Shown: positions 25,816 to 31,557, numbered from the stretch's first letter. The stretch is DNA of 35,039 nucleotides from an uncultured Collinsella sp. (GCA_900550735.1 URTD01000002.1:1-35039), one strand, 5' to 3'. The notes: generated by a model not told the origin, from the sequence alone. Translations and numbers: made by a program.

Positions 25816-25849
25816 GAGCCCCGAGTTCATACGAGCTCGGGGCCTTTTT
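25816..25849 (+). terminator. Terminator after the dehydratase gene
   Basis: GCCCCGAG and CTCGGGGC form an 8-bp stem followed by CTTTTT. Confidence 0.9.
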
Positions 25850-25874
25850 CGTCTAGATTGGGGACGCATAGCCG

Positions 25875-25997
25875 GACGAAAACAATTTGCGTCTGGTAAT
25901 AAGCGTACGAAAGCGCAATTTTCGTCTTAATTCCGTACGCAAATCAAGACGAAAACCGTTTACGTCTGCTTTAAATCCGTACGAAAACGGTTTTCGT
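25875..25997. repeat. Array of four ACGAAA...TTTCGT-type palindromes
   Basis: Four imperfect palindromes with the pattern ACGAAA-n-TTTNCGT lie at 25876-25892, 25907-25925, 25948-25966 and 25981-25997. The last, ACGAAAACGGTTTTCGT, is perfect around its central base. Spacing is about 31, 42 and 32 bp. The array lies between two convergent gene ends, so it is not in an obvious promoter. The half-sites resemble the LacI-type operator at 28145 and 31524, but with one base more between the arms. Confidence 0.7.
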
Positions 25998-26018
25998 CTT
26001 GCAGGGCAGTTGCCGTTT

Positions 26019-27110
26019 CTACAGTTCAACTTCCAGTTCGGCTTTGTGCTCGTAGAGGTAGTCGCGCATGTAGGGGATGGCAAATGAGACCTTGCCGTAC
26101 GAGGGAGCCTCGATAATCGATTCTCTTAACAGGCGGCTGCGGACGGAGCTCACCTGTTGAGGCGTTTTGTTTAGGGCATCGGCAACCATGCTGGTCGAGC
26201 TCGTCTGCCCCAAAGACGCCATGCTCAGCAGATAAGCGATGCACGTGGGCGGAATGCGCTGCAGCGCGGGCTCAATCACCATGGCGCAGAAGCGTTCGCG
26301 TGCCGTTGCAATGCCGCGCTCGGCTTCTTCTTCTCCAATAATCGCTGTATGTGCGCGTCTCGCCAACTGCCATGCGTAGTATCCAACGAGTTGGATCATG
26401 AAAGGATAGCCTTGCGTTGCCTCGGCAAGTTGGCCGGCAATACCTGGCTGCAACTCCATGCCAGACGCTTCAATGGTTTCCTCGAGGGAGTACGACACTT
26501 CGGTTACTGCCACAGCCTTCAGGTCAAAGGGGAGGGCACGGCGCAAAAACGTAAGTGTCTTTCCGTTGATGATGCTTTCAATCATCGAAGGCAGCCCAGC
26601 AAAAACAAAGGCGATATCAAGGTCTTCGCCGATAACCTGCTGAATCGCAATGGAGAGCGTTCGGACCTCATCGAGCTCTGCGTCTTGAACCTCGTCGAGA
26701 GTGATGAGCAGGCCATTTCCATTCTTGGTTATTGTCTGTCTCATGGCGTCGCGTAGCGATGGGCCGATTCGCTCAATATCTATGCTGCCGATGGATATGC
26801 CAGCTACGGTGGGCTCAAATCTGGCGTGTTTGGCCTGGAATTTGGGCTGCAGCTGTTCGAGAATGCGCTGGCAAAGTCCCTCGGTTGCGACCTCTTTTAT
26901 GACCGTCCAGCCACGGCTTTGCGCCAAACGTGAGCACTCGTCAAGGAGGACCGTCTTGCCCGTTCCACGGACGCCGGCTATGCGCATTAGGCGCCCCGGG
27001 GCACCAGGCCCGTTGACGAGGCCCTCATTGAATTCTTCGAGCACATCTTCGCGGCCGATAATCGTGGGAGGTGTTTTACCTGCTGTGGGCTTAAAAGGGT
27101 TTGTTTGCAT
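26019..27110 (-). CDS. AAA ATPase with C-terminal winged helix (Orc1/Cdc6-like, AAA_16)
   Basis: A 363-residue STAND/Orc1-like ATPase. Walker A is GVRGTGKT (residues 46-53), Walker B is LLITLDEVQ near residue 135, and sensor-like VFAGLPSM and the family block ATQGYPFMIQLVGYYAW follow. The last 80 residues (SSTSMVADALNKTPQQVSSV, then LRESIIEAPSYGKVSFAIP) look like a DNA-binding winged helix. This architecture occurs in many orphan bacterial ATPases of unknown role. The ATG at 27110 has AGGTGG 5 nt upstream and is preferred over a GTG three codons earlier. Base composition is clearly less GC-rich than the neighbours, and a 10-bp tandem repeat lies directly before it. Both suggest a separate origin. 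Function unknown. Confidence 0.75.
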   Translation of the reverse strand: MQTNPFKPTAGKTPPTIIGREDVLEEFNEGLVNGPGAPGRLMRIAGVRGTGKTVLLDECSRLAQSRGWTVIKEVATEGLCQRILEQLQPKFQAKHARFEPTVAGISIGSIDIERIGPSLRDAMRQTITKNGNGLLITLDEVQDAELDEVRTLSIAIQQVIGEDLDIAFVFAGLPSMIESIINGKTLTFLRRALPFDLKAVAVTEVSYSLEETIEASGMELQPGIAGQLAEATQGYPFMIQLVGYYAWQLARRAHTAIIGEEEAERGIATARERFCAMVIEPALQRIPPTCIAYLLSMASLGQTSSTSMVADALNKTPQQVSSVRSRLLRESIIEAPSYGKVSFAIPYMRDYLYEHKAELEVEL

Positions 27111-27128
27111 GTGAGCCACCTTTGCTCA

Positions 27129-27198
27129 AGATATAGCAAGATATAGCAAAGTATAGCAAGATATTGCAAAGTATAGTGAGATATAGCAACGTATAGCG
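27129..27198. repeat. Seven tandem copies of a 10-bp repeat upstream of the AAA ATPase
   Basis: Seven contiguous decamers with the consensus AGATATAGCA run from 27129 to 27198 (variants AAGTATAGCA, AGATATTGCA, AAGTATAGTG, ACGTATAGCG). The array begins 19 bp before the ATPase start. The exact 10-bp period puts every copy on the same face of the helix. On the minus strand, TATACT and TATATC words recur, so -10-like boxes are repeated too. Confidence 0.9.
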
Positions 27199-27223
27199 CT
27201 GTTCTCGGGTTCTTACGGTGGTG

Positions 27224-27904
27224 CTATTTTCCGAATGCCGCGCGGATAAAGCGCTGGGCGAACAGCTTGTTGGCGACGTTGATGACATGGCCCAGGAACA
27301 GTGCCGAGATGGCGGTCGTGACGCCAAAGCCGCCCAGGTTGTACATAAGGATCAGCGACAACGCGAGCGAGGCGGCGACATGTGAGCAGTCAAACACGAC
27401 TTTTACGTCACCAAAGCGGCGTTTAAGCTTTTCGGCAATGACTTGCACCAAGCCGTCGGGCGCGTTGGGGACAACGCCCATGTTGACGACGAGACTTACG
27501 CCAAATGCGGTGACAGCGAGGGAGAGCAGCATGGTCGCAATCTGTGTGGGGAGTGCCGTGGGATGCAGTGGGTTGACCGCCATGAAGAGGTCGGTCAAGC
27601 CGCCAATCAGCGTTGAGAAGAACAACTCGAGCAGGATGCGCGGCTGGAACTCGCTTCGCAAGATGGCTAATTGCGCAACGATGTAGGCGACGTAGGTTGC
27701 GGTGATCCAAAAGCCGAGCGTCTTGCCAGTGAGCATGGATAGGGTTGTGGCAAAGCACGTGAGCGCGGCGACGCCCAGGCCGGATGCCGTCTGGAGACTC
27801 ATACCGAGTGCCAGTACTGCAACGCCCACAAGATACATCAGCATTCTAATGACGGTATGGCACCAGTCGATGTTCTCGCCATGCATGATGATGAGCGGTC
27901 GCAT
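27224..27904 (-). CDS. YitT/YczE-family integral membrane protein
   Basis: A 226-residue membrane protein of the YczE/YyaS/YitT group. About five to six hydrophobic helices are visible (for example residues 18-35, 65-83, 90-110, 123-145). Small-residue-rich segments typical of the group include ALGMSLQTASGLGVAALTCF, NMGVVPNAPDGLVQVI and NLGGFGVTTAISALFLGHVI. The family has no firmly established function, and transport or export of a small molecule is often guessed. The leader is long (about 260 nt) and shares a LacI-type operator, a hairpin and a larger RNA element with the kdgK-eda locus. Co-regulation with KDG metabolism is therefore likely, and a role in moving a sugar acid or by-product is a reasonable inference. 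The start has AAAGGA about 12 nt upstream. Confidence 0.75.
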   Translation of the reverse strand: MRPLIIMHGENIDWCHTVIRMLMYLVGVAVLALGMSLQTASGLGVAALTCFATTLSMLTGKTLGFWITATYVAYIVAQLAILRSEFQPRILLELFFSTLIGGLTDLFMAVNPLHPTALPTQIATMLLSLAVTAFGVSLVVNMGVVPNAPDGLVQVIAEKLKRRFGDVKVVFDCSHVAASLALSLILMYNLGGFGVTTAISALFLGHVINVANKLFAQRFIRAAFGK

Positions 27905-27937
27905 GTTGCTACCCGTCCTTTCGGTTGTGTGAAAAAG

Positions 27938-28048
27938 CTGACCCGGGCCGGCAAAAGAGGGTTATCGGAGGCACTGCTGCAAAAGCAGAAAAGCCGGCCC
28001 CACGGTCAGTCGTCTAGGAAGTGTCTCGCTGTGCCGGAATGGGACTAA
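27938..28048 (-). ncRNA. Candidate cis-regulatory RNA, copy A, in the yitT leader
   Basis: Homologous to the element at 30170-30289. Read on the minus strand, helix 1 is UUAGUC/GACUGA and encloses CCCAUUCCGG. Helix 2 is CUGACC/GGUCAG, helix 3 GGGCCGGC/GCCGGCCC, and an inner hairpin is CUGCU/AGCAG. The conserved single-stranded stretch is GCAGUGCCUCCGAUAACC. Helices 1 and 2 differ from copy B by compensatory changes, and the U-G pair in helix 1 exists only on the minus strand, which is the sense strand of yitT. It ends 34 nt before the yitT start codon. No known riboswitch class was recognised. Confidence 0.7.
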
Positions 28049-28083
28049 AGGTCCAACGAGACGGGAAGAAAGCAAATGGCATT

Positions 28084-28141
28084 GCGTGGGCGATAAGATG
28101 CCAAGATGGTAGGGTGTGTCTTAACATCCTATTGCCCACGC
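28084..28141 (-). ncRNA. 58-nt conserved-loop hairpin, copy A (yitT leader)
   Basis: Arms 28084-28101 and 28124-28141 pair at 16 of 18 positions (one a wobble). The 22-nt apical loop differs at only three or four positions from copy B at 31450-31507, while the arms differ strongly. No U-tract follows, so this is not a terminator. Confidence 0.7.
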
Positions 28142-28144
28142 TCA

Positions 28145-28175
28145 ACGAAATCGGTTTCGTTTGAGCCTAAGTATA
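28145..28175 (-). promoter_or_regulatory. yitT promoter -10 with LacI-type operator
   Basis: ACGAAATCGGTTTCGT (28145-28160) has perfect 6-bp arms around TCGG and is identical to the site at 31524-31539. On the minus strand, TATACT (28170-28175) lies just upstream of it, with a weak -35 TTCGCA 16 bp away. A repressor here would block the start. The LacI protein encoded at 31642 is the likely binder. Confidence 0.7.
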
Positions 28176-28213
28176 CGCACGGGATTTTATTTGCGAAGAG
28201 AAAAACAATAAAA

Positions 28214-28229
28214 AGGTGAACGTTCACCT
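28214..28229. promoter_or_regulatory. Third copy of the uxa operator palindrome
   Basis: AGGTGAACGTTCACCT is identical over 16 bp to the site at 3271-3286. It lies upstream of the yitT promoter and 164 bp before the second gntR start, so it could act on either. Confidence 0.7.
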
Positions 28230-28252
28230 AATCGCAACAACTCGTTGGCTGT

Positions 28253-28319
28253 AGTTGCGGTGGAATAGTTCCTGTTTTTGCTGCTGAAGGCCTTGAACAG
28301 GAACTATTCCACCGCAACT
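28253..28319. repeat. 67-bp palindromic repeat, copy 3
   Basis: Perfect 24-bp arms, from AGTTGCGGTGGAATAGTTCC (plus TGTT) at 28253-28276 to the matching arm at 28296-28319, with a 19-nt loop containing GAAGGCCTT as in copy 1. It ends just before the likely -35 region of the second gntR gene. Confidence 0.92.
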
Positions 28320-28392
28320 TATGATGGGGCGGGGGATGCGATAGTATTGCATGGTGAAATTCGACAAACCGTGAGCTTCATCCGAGGGCTTT

Positions 28393-29085
28393 ATGGAACA
28401 GCATCAGCATTATCAGAGCCTGCAAGACCAGGCGTACAACGCATTGCGCTCCAAGATCATCTATGCCGAGCTCAAGCCCGGCACGCGCCTTTCGGCGATT
28501 GGTCTGGAAAAGGAGACGGGAATCGGGCGCACGCCCATTCGCGAGTCCTTTGTGCGCCTGCGTGAGCAGGAGCTGGTGGAAACGCGTCCCAAAAGCGGCA
28601 CCTATGTCTCAAAAATCAGCATGGAGCGCGCCGAGAACGCCTGTTTCTTGCGCGAGAAGCTCGAGAGAAGCGTGCTTATTAAATGCTGTTCGGCTGCTAC
28701 GCCCGAGCAAAAGCAGCGGCTCGAGCAGATTCTTGCCGAGTCCGAGTCGCTCGACCATAGCGAAACGCGTCGCTTTTTCGATCTGGACAACCTGTTCCAT
28801 GAGACGTGTTTTGAGATTGCCGGCCGTCACATGTTGTGGGATTGGATGAAGAGCGTCAACACACATTTTGAGCGATACAACTGGTTGCGTATGGTGTCGC
28901 AGGACCTGGATTGGGAGCCGATTCGTCGGCAGCATCGCCGGATTCTCGAGGCCATTAAGAGGGGCGATACCGACGCGGCGAGCTATCTGGCAGAGACGCA
29001 CCTGCACCTGATGCCCGAAGAGCAAGGTCCGGTTATCGCCTTGCATCCCGACTATTTTGAGCTGTCCAAGGACTCGGCCATCTAA
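28393..29085 (+). CDS. GntR-family regulator (FadR/FCD type), second copy
   Basis: A 230-residue GntR(FCD) regulator, only distantly like the one at 21598. The winged helix is at residues 8-76 (LEKETGIGRTPIRESFVRLR, then ETRPKSGTYVSKI). The FCD ligand domain contains FDLDNLFHETCFEIAGRHM and the metal-type histidine in RRQHRRILEAI. A TAGTAT -10 (28342-28347) and a GAGGG ribosome-binding site precede the ATG. Its place between yitT and eda/kdgK and the uxa-type operator upstream suggest a uronate- or KDG-responsive role like UxuR/ExuR. Its own targets are not identified. Confidence 0.85.
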   Translation: MEQHQHYQSLQDQAYNALRSKIIYAELKPGTRLSAIGLEKETGIGRTPIRESFVRLREQELVETRPKSGTYVSKISMERAENACFLREKLERSVLIKCCSAATPEQKQRLEQILAESESLDHSETRRFFDLDNLFHETCFEIAGRHMLWDWMKSVNTHFERYNWLRMVSQDLDWEPIRRQHRRILEAIKRGDTDAASYLAETHLHLMPEEQGPVIALHPDYFELSKDSAI

Positions 29086-29100
29086 CTCGTCCCCTACATT

Positions 29101-29167
29101 AGTTGCGGTGAAATAGGGATTGTTTTGCGGCTCTGATGGTGTAAGCAGTCCATATTTCACCGCAACT
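29101..29167. repeat. 67-bp palindromic repeat, copy 4
   Basis: It has the same length and 15-nt ends as the other copies (AGTTGCGGTGAAATA ... TATTTCACCGCAACT), with a more diverged inside. Here the base pair that is A-C in copies 1 and 2 and G-C in copy 3 is A-T. It starts 15 bp after the gntR stop. Confidence 0.9.
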
Positions 29168-29192
29168 GCCGGGGCACATCGGGGCACGAAAA

Positions 29193-29264
29193 AGCTGCGG
29201 CGCCGTTTGGAGGAAAAGACCGGAAGCAAGGGTCCATTCCTCTAGACGGCGCCGCAGCTGTTTT
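29193..29264 (+). terminator. Terminator-like hairpin after the second gntR
   Basis: A 14-bp perfect stem, AGCTGCGGCGCCGT (29193-29206) with ACGGCGCCGCAGCT (29246-29259), is extended inwards by 7 pairs that include two wobbles valid only in plus-strand RNA. GTTTTG follows. On the minus strand the stem is followed by TTTTT, so it may work both ways. Confidence 0.75.
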
Positions 29265-29321
29265 GATGGCTCGGTTTTTGTCGATGTGGCTCAACTGGGC
29301 GCGGTTGCCAACCGAGTAAGT

Positions 29322-29422
29322 AAAGCGGCTCGGGGGCGTGTCGCTTCCGTCACGTTCTATCAGCATACAAGACGGTTTTGGTTCTTGTTCGTGACGGAAA
29401 CGGCGCGCTTCCGAGCCGTTTT
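29322..29422 (+). other. 33-bp-arm hairpin, possible small RNA or structured 3' end
   Basis: Arms 29322-29354 and 29390-29422 pair over 33 positions with one C-A mismatch and five G-U pairs, all of which pair only in plus-strand RNA. A weaker stem CTCGGTT/AACCGAG (29270-29316) lies just before. No coding sequence is seen between 29086 and 29477. The region holds repeat copy 4, the terminator, this hairpin and the eda terminator. Confidence 0.55.
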
Positions 29423-29460
29423 AAAAGAAAGGGGGCGAGGTCTAGGGCACGCCCCCTTTC
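29420..29460 (-). terminator. Terminator of the kdgK-eda operon
   Basis: AAAGGGGGCG (29428-29437) pairs with CGCCCCCTTT (29450-29459). Read on the minus strand it is followed by CTTTT. Confidence 0.85.
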
Positions 29461-29477
29461 ACGATAGAGAGCTAAAC

Positions 29478-30119
29478 CTAGCCGCGGACCTTCTTGACGA
29501 CGTCCATGGCCTCGCGGGCGATCTGCTCGACCTTGGAGAAGTCGCCGTCGGCAAACAGGGCCGGCTTGACCATCCAGGTGCCACCGCAGGCGATGATGGC
29601 GGAGGAGCTCAAGTACTCCTCGACGTTGGCGGTGCTCACGCCGCCGGTAGGCATAAAGCGGTGACCGACAAACGGAGCGGCGAGGGCCTTGATGGTGTTC
29701 AGGCCGCCATACTGGGACGCGGGGAAGAACTTGGTGACCTTGAGGCCCAGGTTCTCGGCTGCGGTGACCTCGGAGGGGGTCACGGTGCCGGGAAGGACGG
29801 GCAGCTCGATGTCGATGCAATGCTTCACGACGTCCTCGTTGTAACCCGGGGAGACGATGAACTTGGCACCGGCGGCGCGGGCCTGCTCAACCTGCTCGAC
29901 GGTCAGGACAGTGCCGGCGCCAACGCACATCTCGGGCTCGGCCTCGGCCATAGCGGCGATGCACTCGGCGGCGCAGGCGGTGCGGAAGGTGACCTCGGCG
30001 GACTTCATGCCAGCTGCCATAAGAGCGTGGGCGAGCGGGGCGGCGTCCTCGACCTTGTCGAGCACAACGACCGGCACGATGCCCAGGGACTCAAGCGTGG
30101 TGTAGAACTGATCGAACAT
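29478..30119 (-). CDS. eda: KDPG / KHG aldolase
   Basis: 2-keto-3-deoxy-6-phosphogluconate aldolase, which splits KDPG into pyruvate and glyceraldehyde-3-phosphate, the final step of the uronate and aldonate routes. The protein is 213 residues, a class I aldolase TIM barrel. Glu42 in AEVTFRT, GAGTVLT, SPGYNEDVVKHC, the Schiff-base Lys130 in LKVTKFFPAS, and PTGGVSTANVEEYL are all present. The ATG at 30119 has AAAGGA 5-8 nt upstream. A 15-residue upstream extension is open but runs into the leader. It lies downstream of kdgK on the same strand, separated by a 253-bp gap that holds a hairpin and the candidate RNA element. Confidence 0.95.
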   Translation of the reverse strand: MFDQFYTTLESLGIVPVVVLDKVEDAAPLAHALMAAGMKSAEVTFRTACAAECIAAMAEAEPEMCVGAGTVLTVEQVEQARAAGAKFIVSPGYNEDVVKHCIDIELPVLPGTVTPSEVTAAENLGLKVTKFFPASQYGGLNTIKALAAPFVGHRFMPTGGVSTANVEEYLSSSAIIACGGTWMVKPALFADGDFSKVEQIAREAMDVVKKVRG

Positions 30120-30169
30120 GATGTTCCTTTCGATGTGTGGCGCGCATGGGCGCGTGATTACCAAATGTG

Positions 30170-30289
30170 CTGGTCAGGAGCCGATTTTGGATTGGTTATC
30201 GGAGGCACTGCTTGGGGTTCAAGCAATTCCAAAACCGGCTGCTCGACCAGTCATGTAGGGAATGCCAGACAAAACCGGAATGGGACTGG
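30170..30289 (-). ncRNA. Candidate cis-regulatory RNA, copy B, in the eda leader
   Basis: Read on the minus strand, helix 1 CCAGUC/GACUGG encloses CCCAUUCCGG and UUCCCUA. Helix 2 is CUGGUC/GACCAG. Helix 3 is AGCCGGUUUUGGA with UCCAAAAUCGGCU, containing a G-U pair that exists only on this strand. An inner hairpin UGCUU/AAGCA is followed by the invariant GCAGUGCCUCCGAUAACC. The 3' arm of helix 1 overlaps the 5' arm of helix 2 (shared CUGG), so the two can compete. The element ends about 50 nt before the eda start and is homologous to copy A before yitT. Confidence 0.72.
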
Positions 30290-30318
30290 TGGTTTTGCCC
30301 GACCGGAGGAATCGGGGA

Positions 30319-30358
30319 GCGGGCCGCAGGGGTATGGGATTGGAAAGCTGCGGCCCGC
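30319..30358 (-). other. GC-rich hairpin after kdgK
   Basis: GCGGGCCGCAG and CTGCGGCCCGC form a perfect 11-bp stem 14 bp after the kdgK stop. No U-tract follows on either side. It may be an mRNA end-protection or processing element separating kdgK from eda. Confidence 0.55.
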
Positions 30359-30372
30359 GGAATGGAGACGGA

Positions 30373-31407
30373 CTAGCGCGCGACGCGGGTGCCACCGTCG
30401 GCGGCGGATGCCACGGCTGCGATCTCGCCTGCGGTCACCAAGTTGGAATCGCCCTTGATGGTGAGCTTGAGGATCGAGGCTGCAATCGCATAGTTGACGG
30501 CGTCCTGCGGGTCAAAGTCGTTGATGAGGGCATGGACGAGGCCGGCGTTGAAAGCGTCGCCGGCGGCAACGCCCTCGAGCACGTGTACGTCGTGAGCAGG
30601 GGAGAACCAGTGCTCGCCACTCTCGGCGTCAAAGAGCATGCCCATCCAGATGGAGCGCTCGACGCAGGAGATGTTGCGGACGACCGAGGCGACCTTCTTG
30701 CAGCCGTACTCGGCGCAGATCTGGCGGGCCATCTCGACGTAGGTGTCGCGCTCCTCGATGCCGTGGGCAAGGGAACCGGAGACGCAGGTCATGCCGAGGC
30801 CGGCAGGCGCATCCTCGTCGTTGGCGATGCAGATGTCGACGAGCGGCAGGAGTTCCTTCATGGTGGCCTGCGATTTCTCGGGCGACCACATCTTGCCGCG
30901 ATAGTTCACGTCGCACACGGTGGTGATGCCCTTGGCGCGGCAGACGGTGAGGGCATCCTTGCAGGCGGCAGCCATCTCATCGGAGACGGCGGGGGTCACG
31001 CCGGAGAAATAGAAGACATCGATGCCCTTGAGGATCTCGTCCCAGTTAAAGACGTCGCGCTTGGCCATGTTGATGGCAGAGTACTTGCGGTCGTAGACGC
31101 AACCGTTACCGCGCTGCGAGGCGCCGACCTCAAACACATAGGAGCCAAGACGGTCGCCCTGACGCACGACGCGCGTGGTGTCGACGCCGTAGGCCTTCAG
31201 CGAACGCAGGGCGCACTCGCCCAGACGGTTGGCCGGGACAACGGAGACGTAAGCGGCCTTGTCGCCCTGGTAGGCCAGGGAAAGCGCAGTGTTGGCCTCG
31301 GCGCCGCCGTAGCGGACGTCAAACTCGGTTGCCTGCTCAATACGCAGGTGGTCTTTGGGTGAGAGTCTCATCATGATCTCGCCGAAGGTAAGAACCGTTT
31401 TACCCAT
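30373..31407 (-). CDS. kdgK: 2-keto-3-deoxygluconate kinase (PfkB family)
   Basis: A PfkB-family sugar kinase of 344 residues that phosphorylates KDG to KDPG with ATP. It starts KTVLTFGEIMMRLSPKDHL, then has VRYGGAEANTALSLAYQG for the sugar-binding region, and VLEGVAAGDAFNAGLVHAL with the catalytic Asp. The usual DTxGAGD motif is relaxed to EGVAAGD. The ATG at 31407 has AAAGGAG about 10 nt upstream. A 21-residue extension into the leader hairpin is rejected. It is divergent from the LacI gene and precedes eda. The leader carries two LacI-type operator copies and the 58-nt hairpin. The substrate is assigned from family and context. Confidence 0.9.
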   Translation of the reverse strand: MGKTVLTFGEIMMRLSPKDHLRIEQATEFDVRYGGAEANTALSLAYQGDKAAYVSVVPANRLGECALRSLKAYGVDTTRVVRQGDRLGSYVFEVGASQRGNGCVYDRKYSAINMAKRDVFNWDEILKGIDVFYFSGVTPAVSDEMAAACKDALTVCRAKGITTVCDVNYRGKMWSPEKSQATMKELLPLVDICIANDEDAPAGLGMTCVSGSLAHGIEERDTYVEMARQICAEYGCKKVASVVRNISCVERSIWMGMLFDAESGEHWFSPAHDVHVLEGVAAGDAFNAGLVHALINDFDPQDAVNYAIAASILKLTIKGDSNLVTAGEIAAVASAADGGTRVAR

Positions 31408-31449
31408 GGTCGCGCAGCTCCTTTTACTCGTGCGTACACCTTTGATATG

Positions 31450-31507
31450 GCGTTGGCACGCAGGTGCCAAGACGGTAGGGTGCGTCTTTGCACCTGCGTG
31501 CCAACGC
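31450..31507 (-). ncRNA. 58-nt conserved-loop hairpin, copy B (kdgK leader)
   Basis: Perfect 18-bp arms (GCGTTGGCACGCAGGTGC, 31450-31467, with its complement at 31490-31507) enclose a 22-nt loop. On the minus strand the loop reads AAGACGCACCCTACCGTCTT, itself able to form AAGACG/CGUCUU with CACCCUAC at the tip. It has the same length and loop as copy A, with a stem changed by compensation. It lies 43 nt upstream of the kdgK start. Confidence 0.75.
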
Positions 31508-31510
31508 TCG

Positions 31511-31539
31511 CCGAAATCGGTTTACGAAATCGGTTTCGT
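31511..31539. promoter_or_regulatory. Tandem LacI-type operators at the kdgK / lacI divergent promoter
   Basis: A partial copy CCGAAATCGGTTT (31511-31523) abuts a full ACGAAATCGGTTTCGT (31524-31539), which is identical to the yitT site. Both lie just downstream of the kdgK -10 box. The neighbouring LacI protein is the expected binder. Confidence 0.75.
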
Positions 31540-31549
31540 TTCGAGTTGT

Positions 31550-31557
31550 AGTATACT
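31550..31557. promoter_or_regulatory. Shared palindromic -10 box, AGTATACT
   Basis: AGTATACT reads TATACT on both strands, so a single box can serve kdgK (minus) and the LacI gene (plus). A TTGCAA at 31571-31576 may be the kdgK -35 with 15-bp spacing. Confidence 0.55.

Noticed and set aside
25853..26083. Small minus-strand frame with repeated RRKPFSYGF-like residues
   Set aside because: The repetition comes from the palindrome array. There is no start signal and it overlaps the end of the AAA ATPase gene.
27129..27198. CRISPR array
   Set aside because: Repeats are contiguous 10-mers without spacers, and no cas genes are present.
27905..27925. Pairing of GGUAG near the yitT ribosome-binding site with the CUACC of the upstream hairpin loop
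   Set aside because: Only 5 bp, and the kdgK leader with the same hairpin has no matching sequence.
30319..30358. Intrinsic terminator between kdgK and eda
   Set aside because: The stem is perfect but neither strand has a U-tract, so only a hairpin is reported.
29286..31362. Two long plus-strand frames opposite eda and kdgK
   Set aside because: Gly/Asp/Leu-rich shadows of the two minus-strand enzymes, which have full family motifs.
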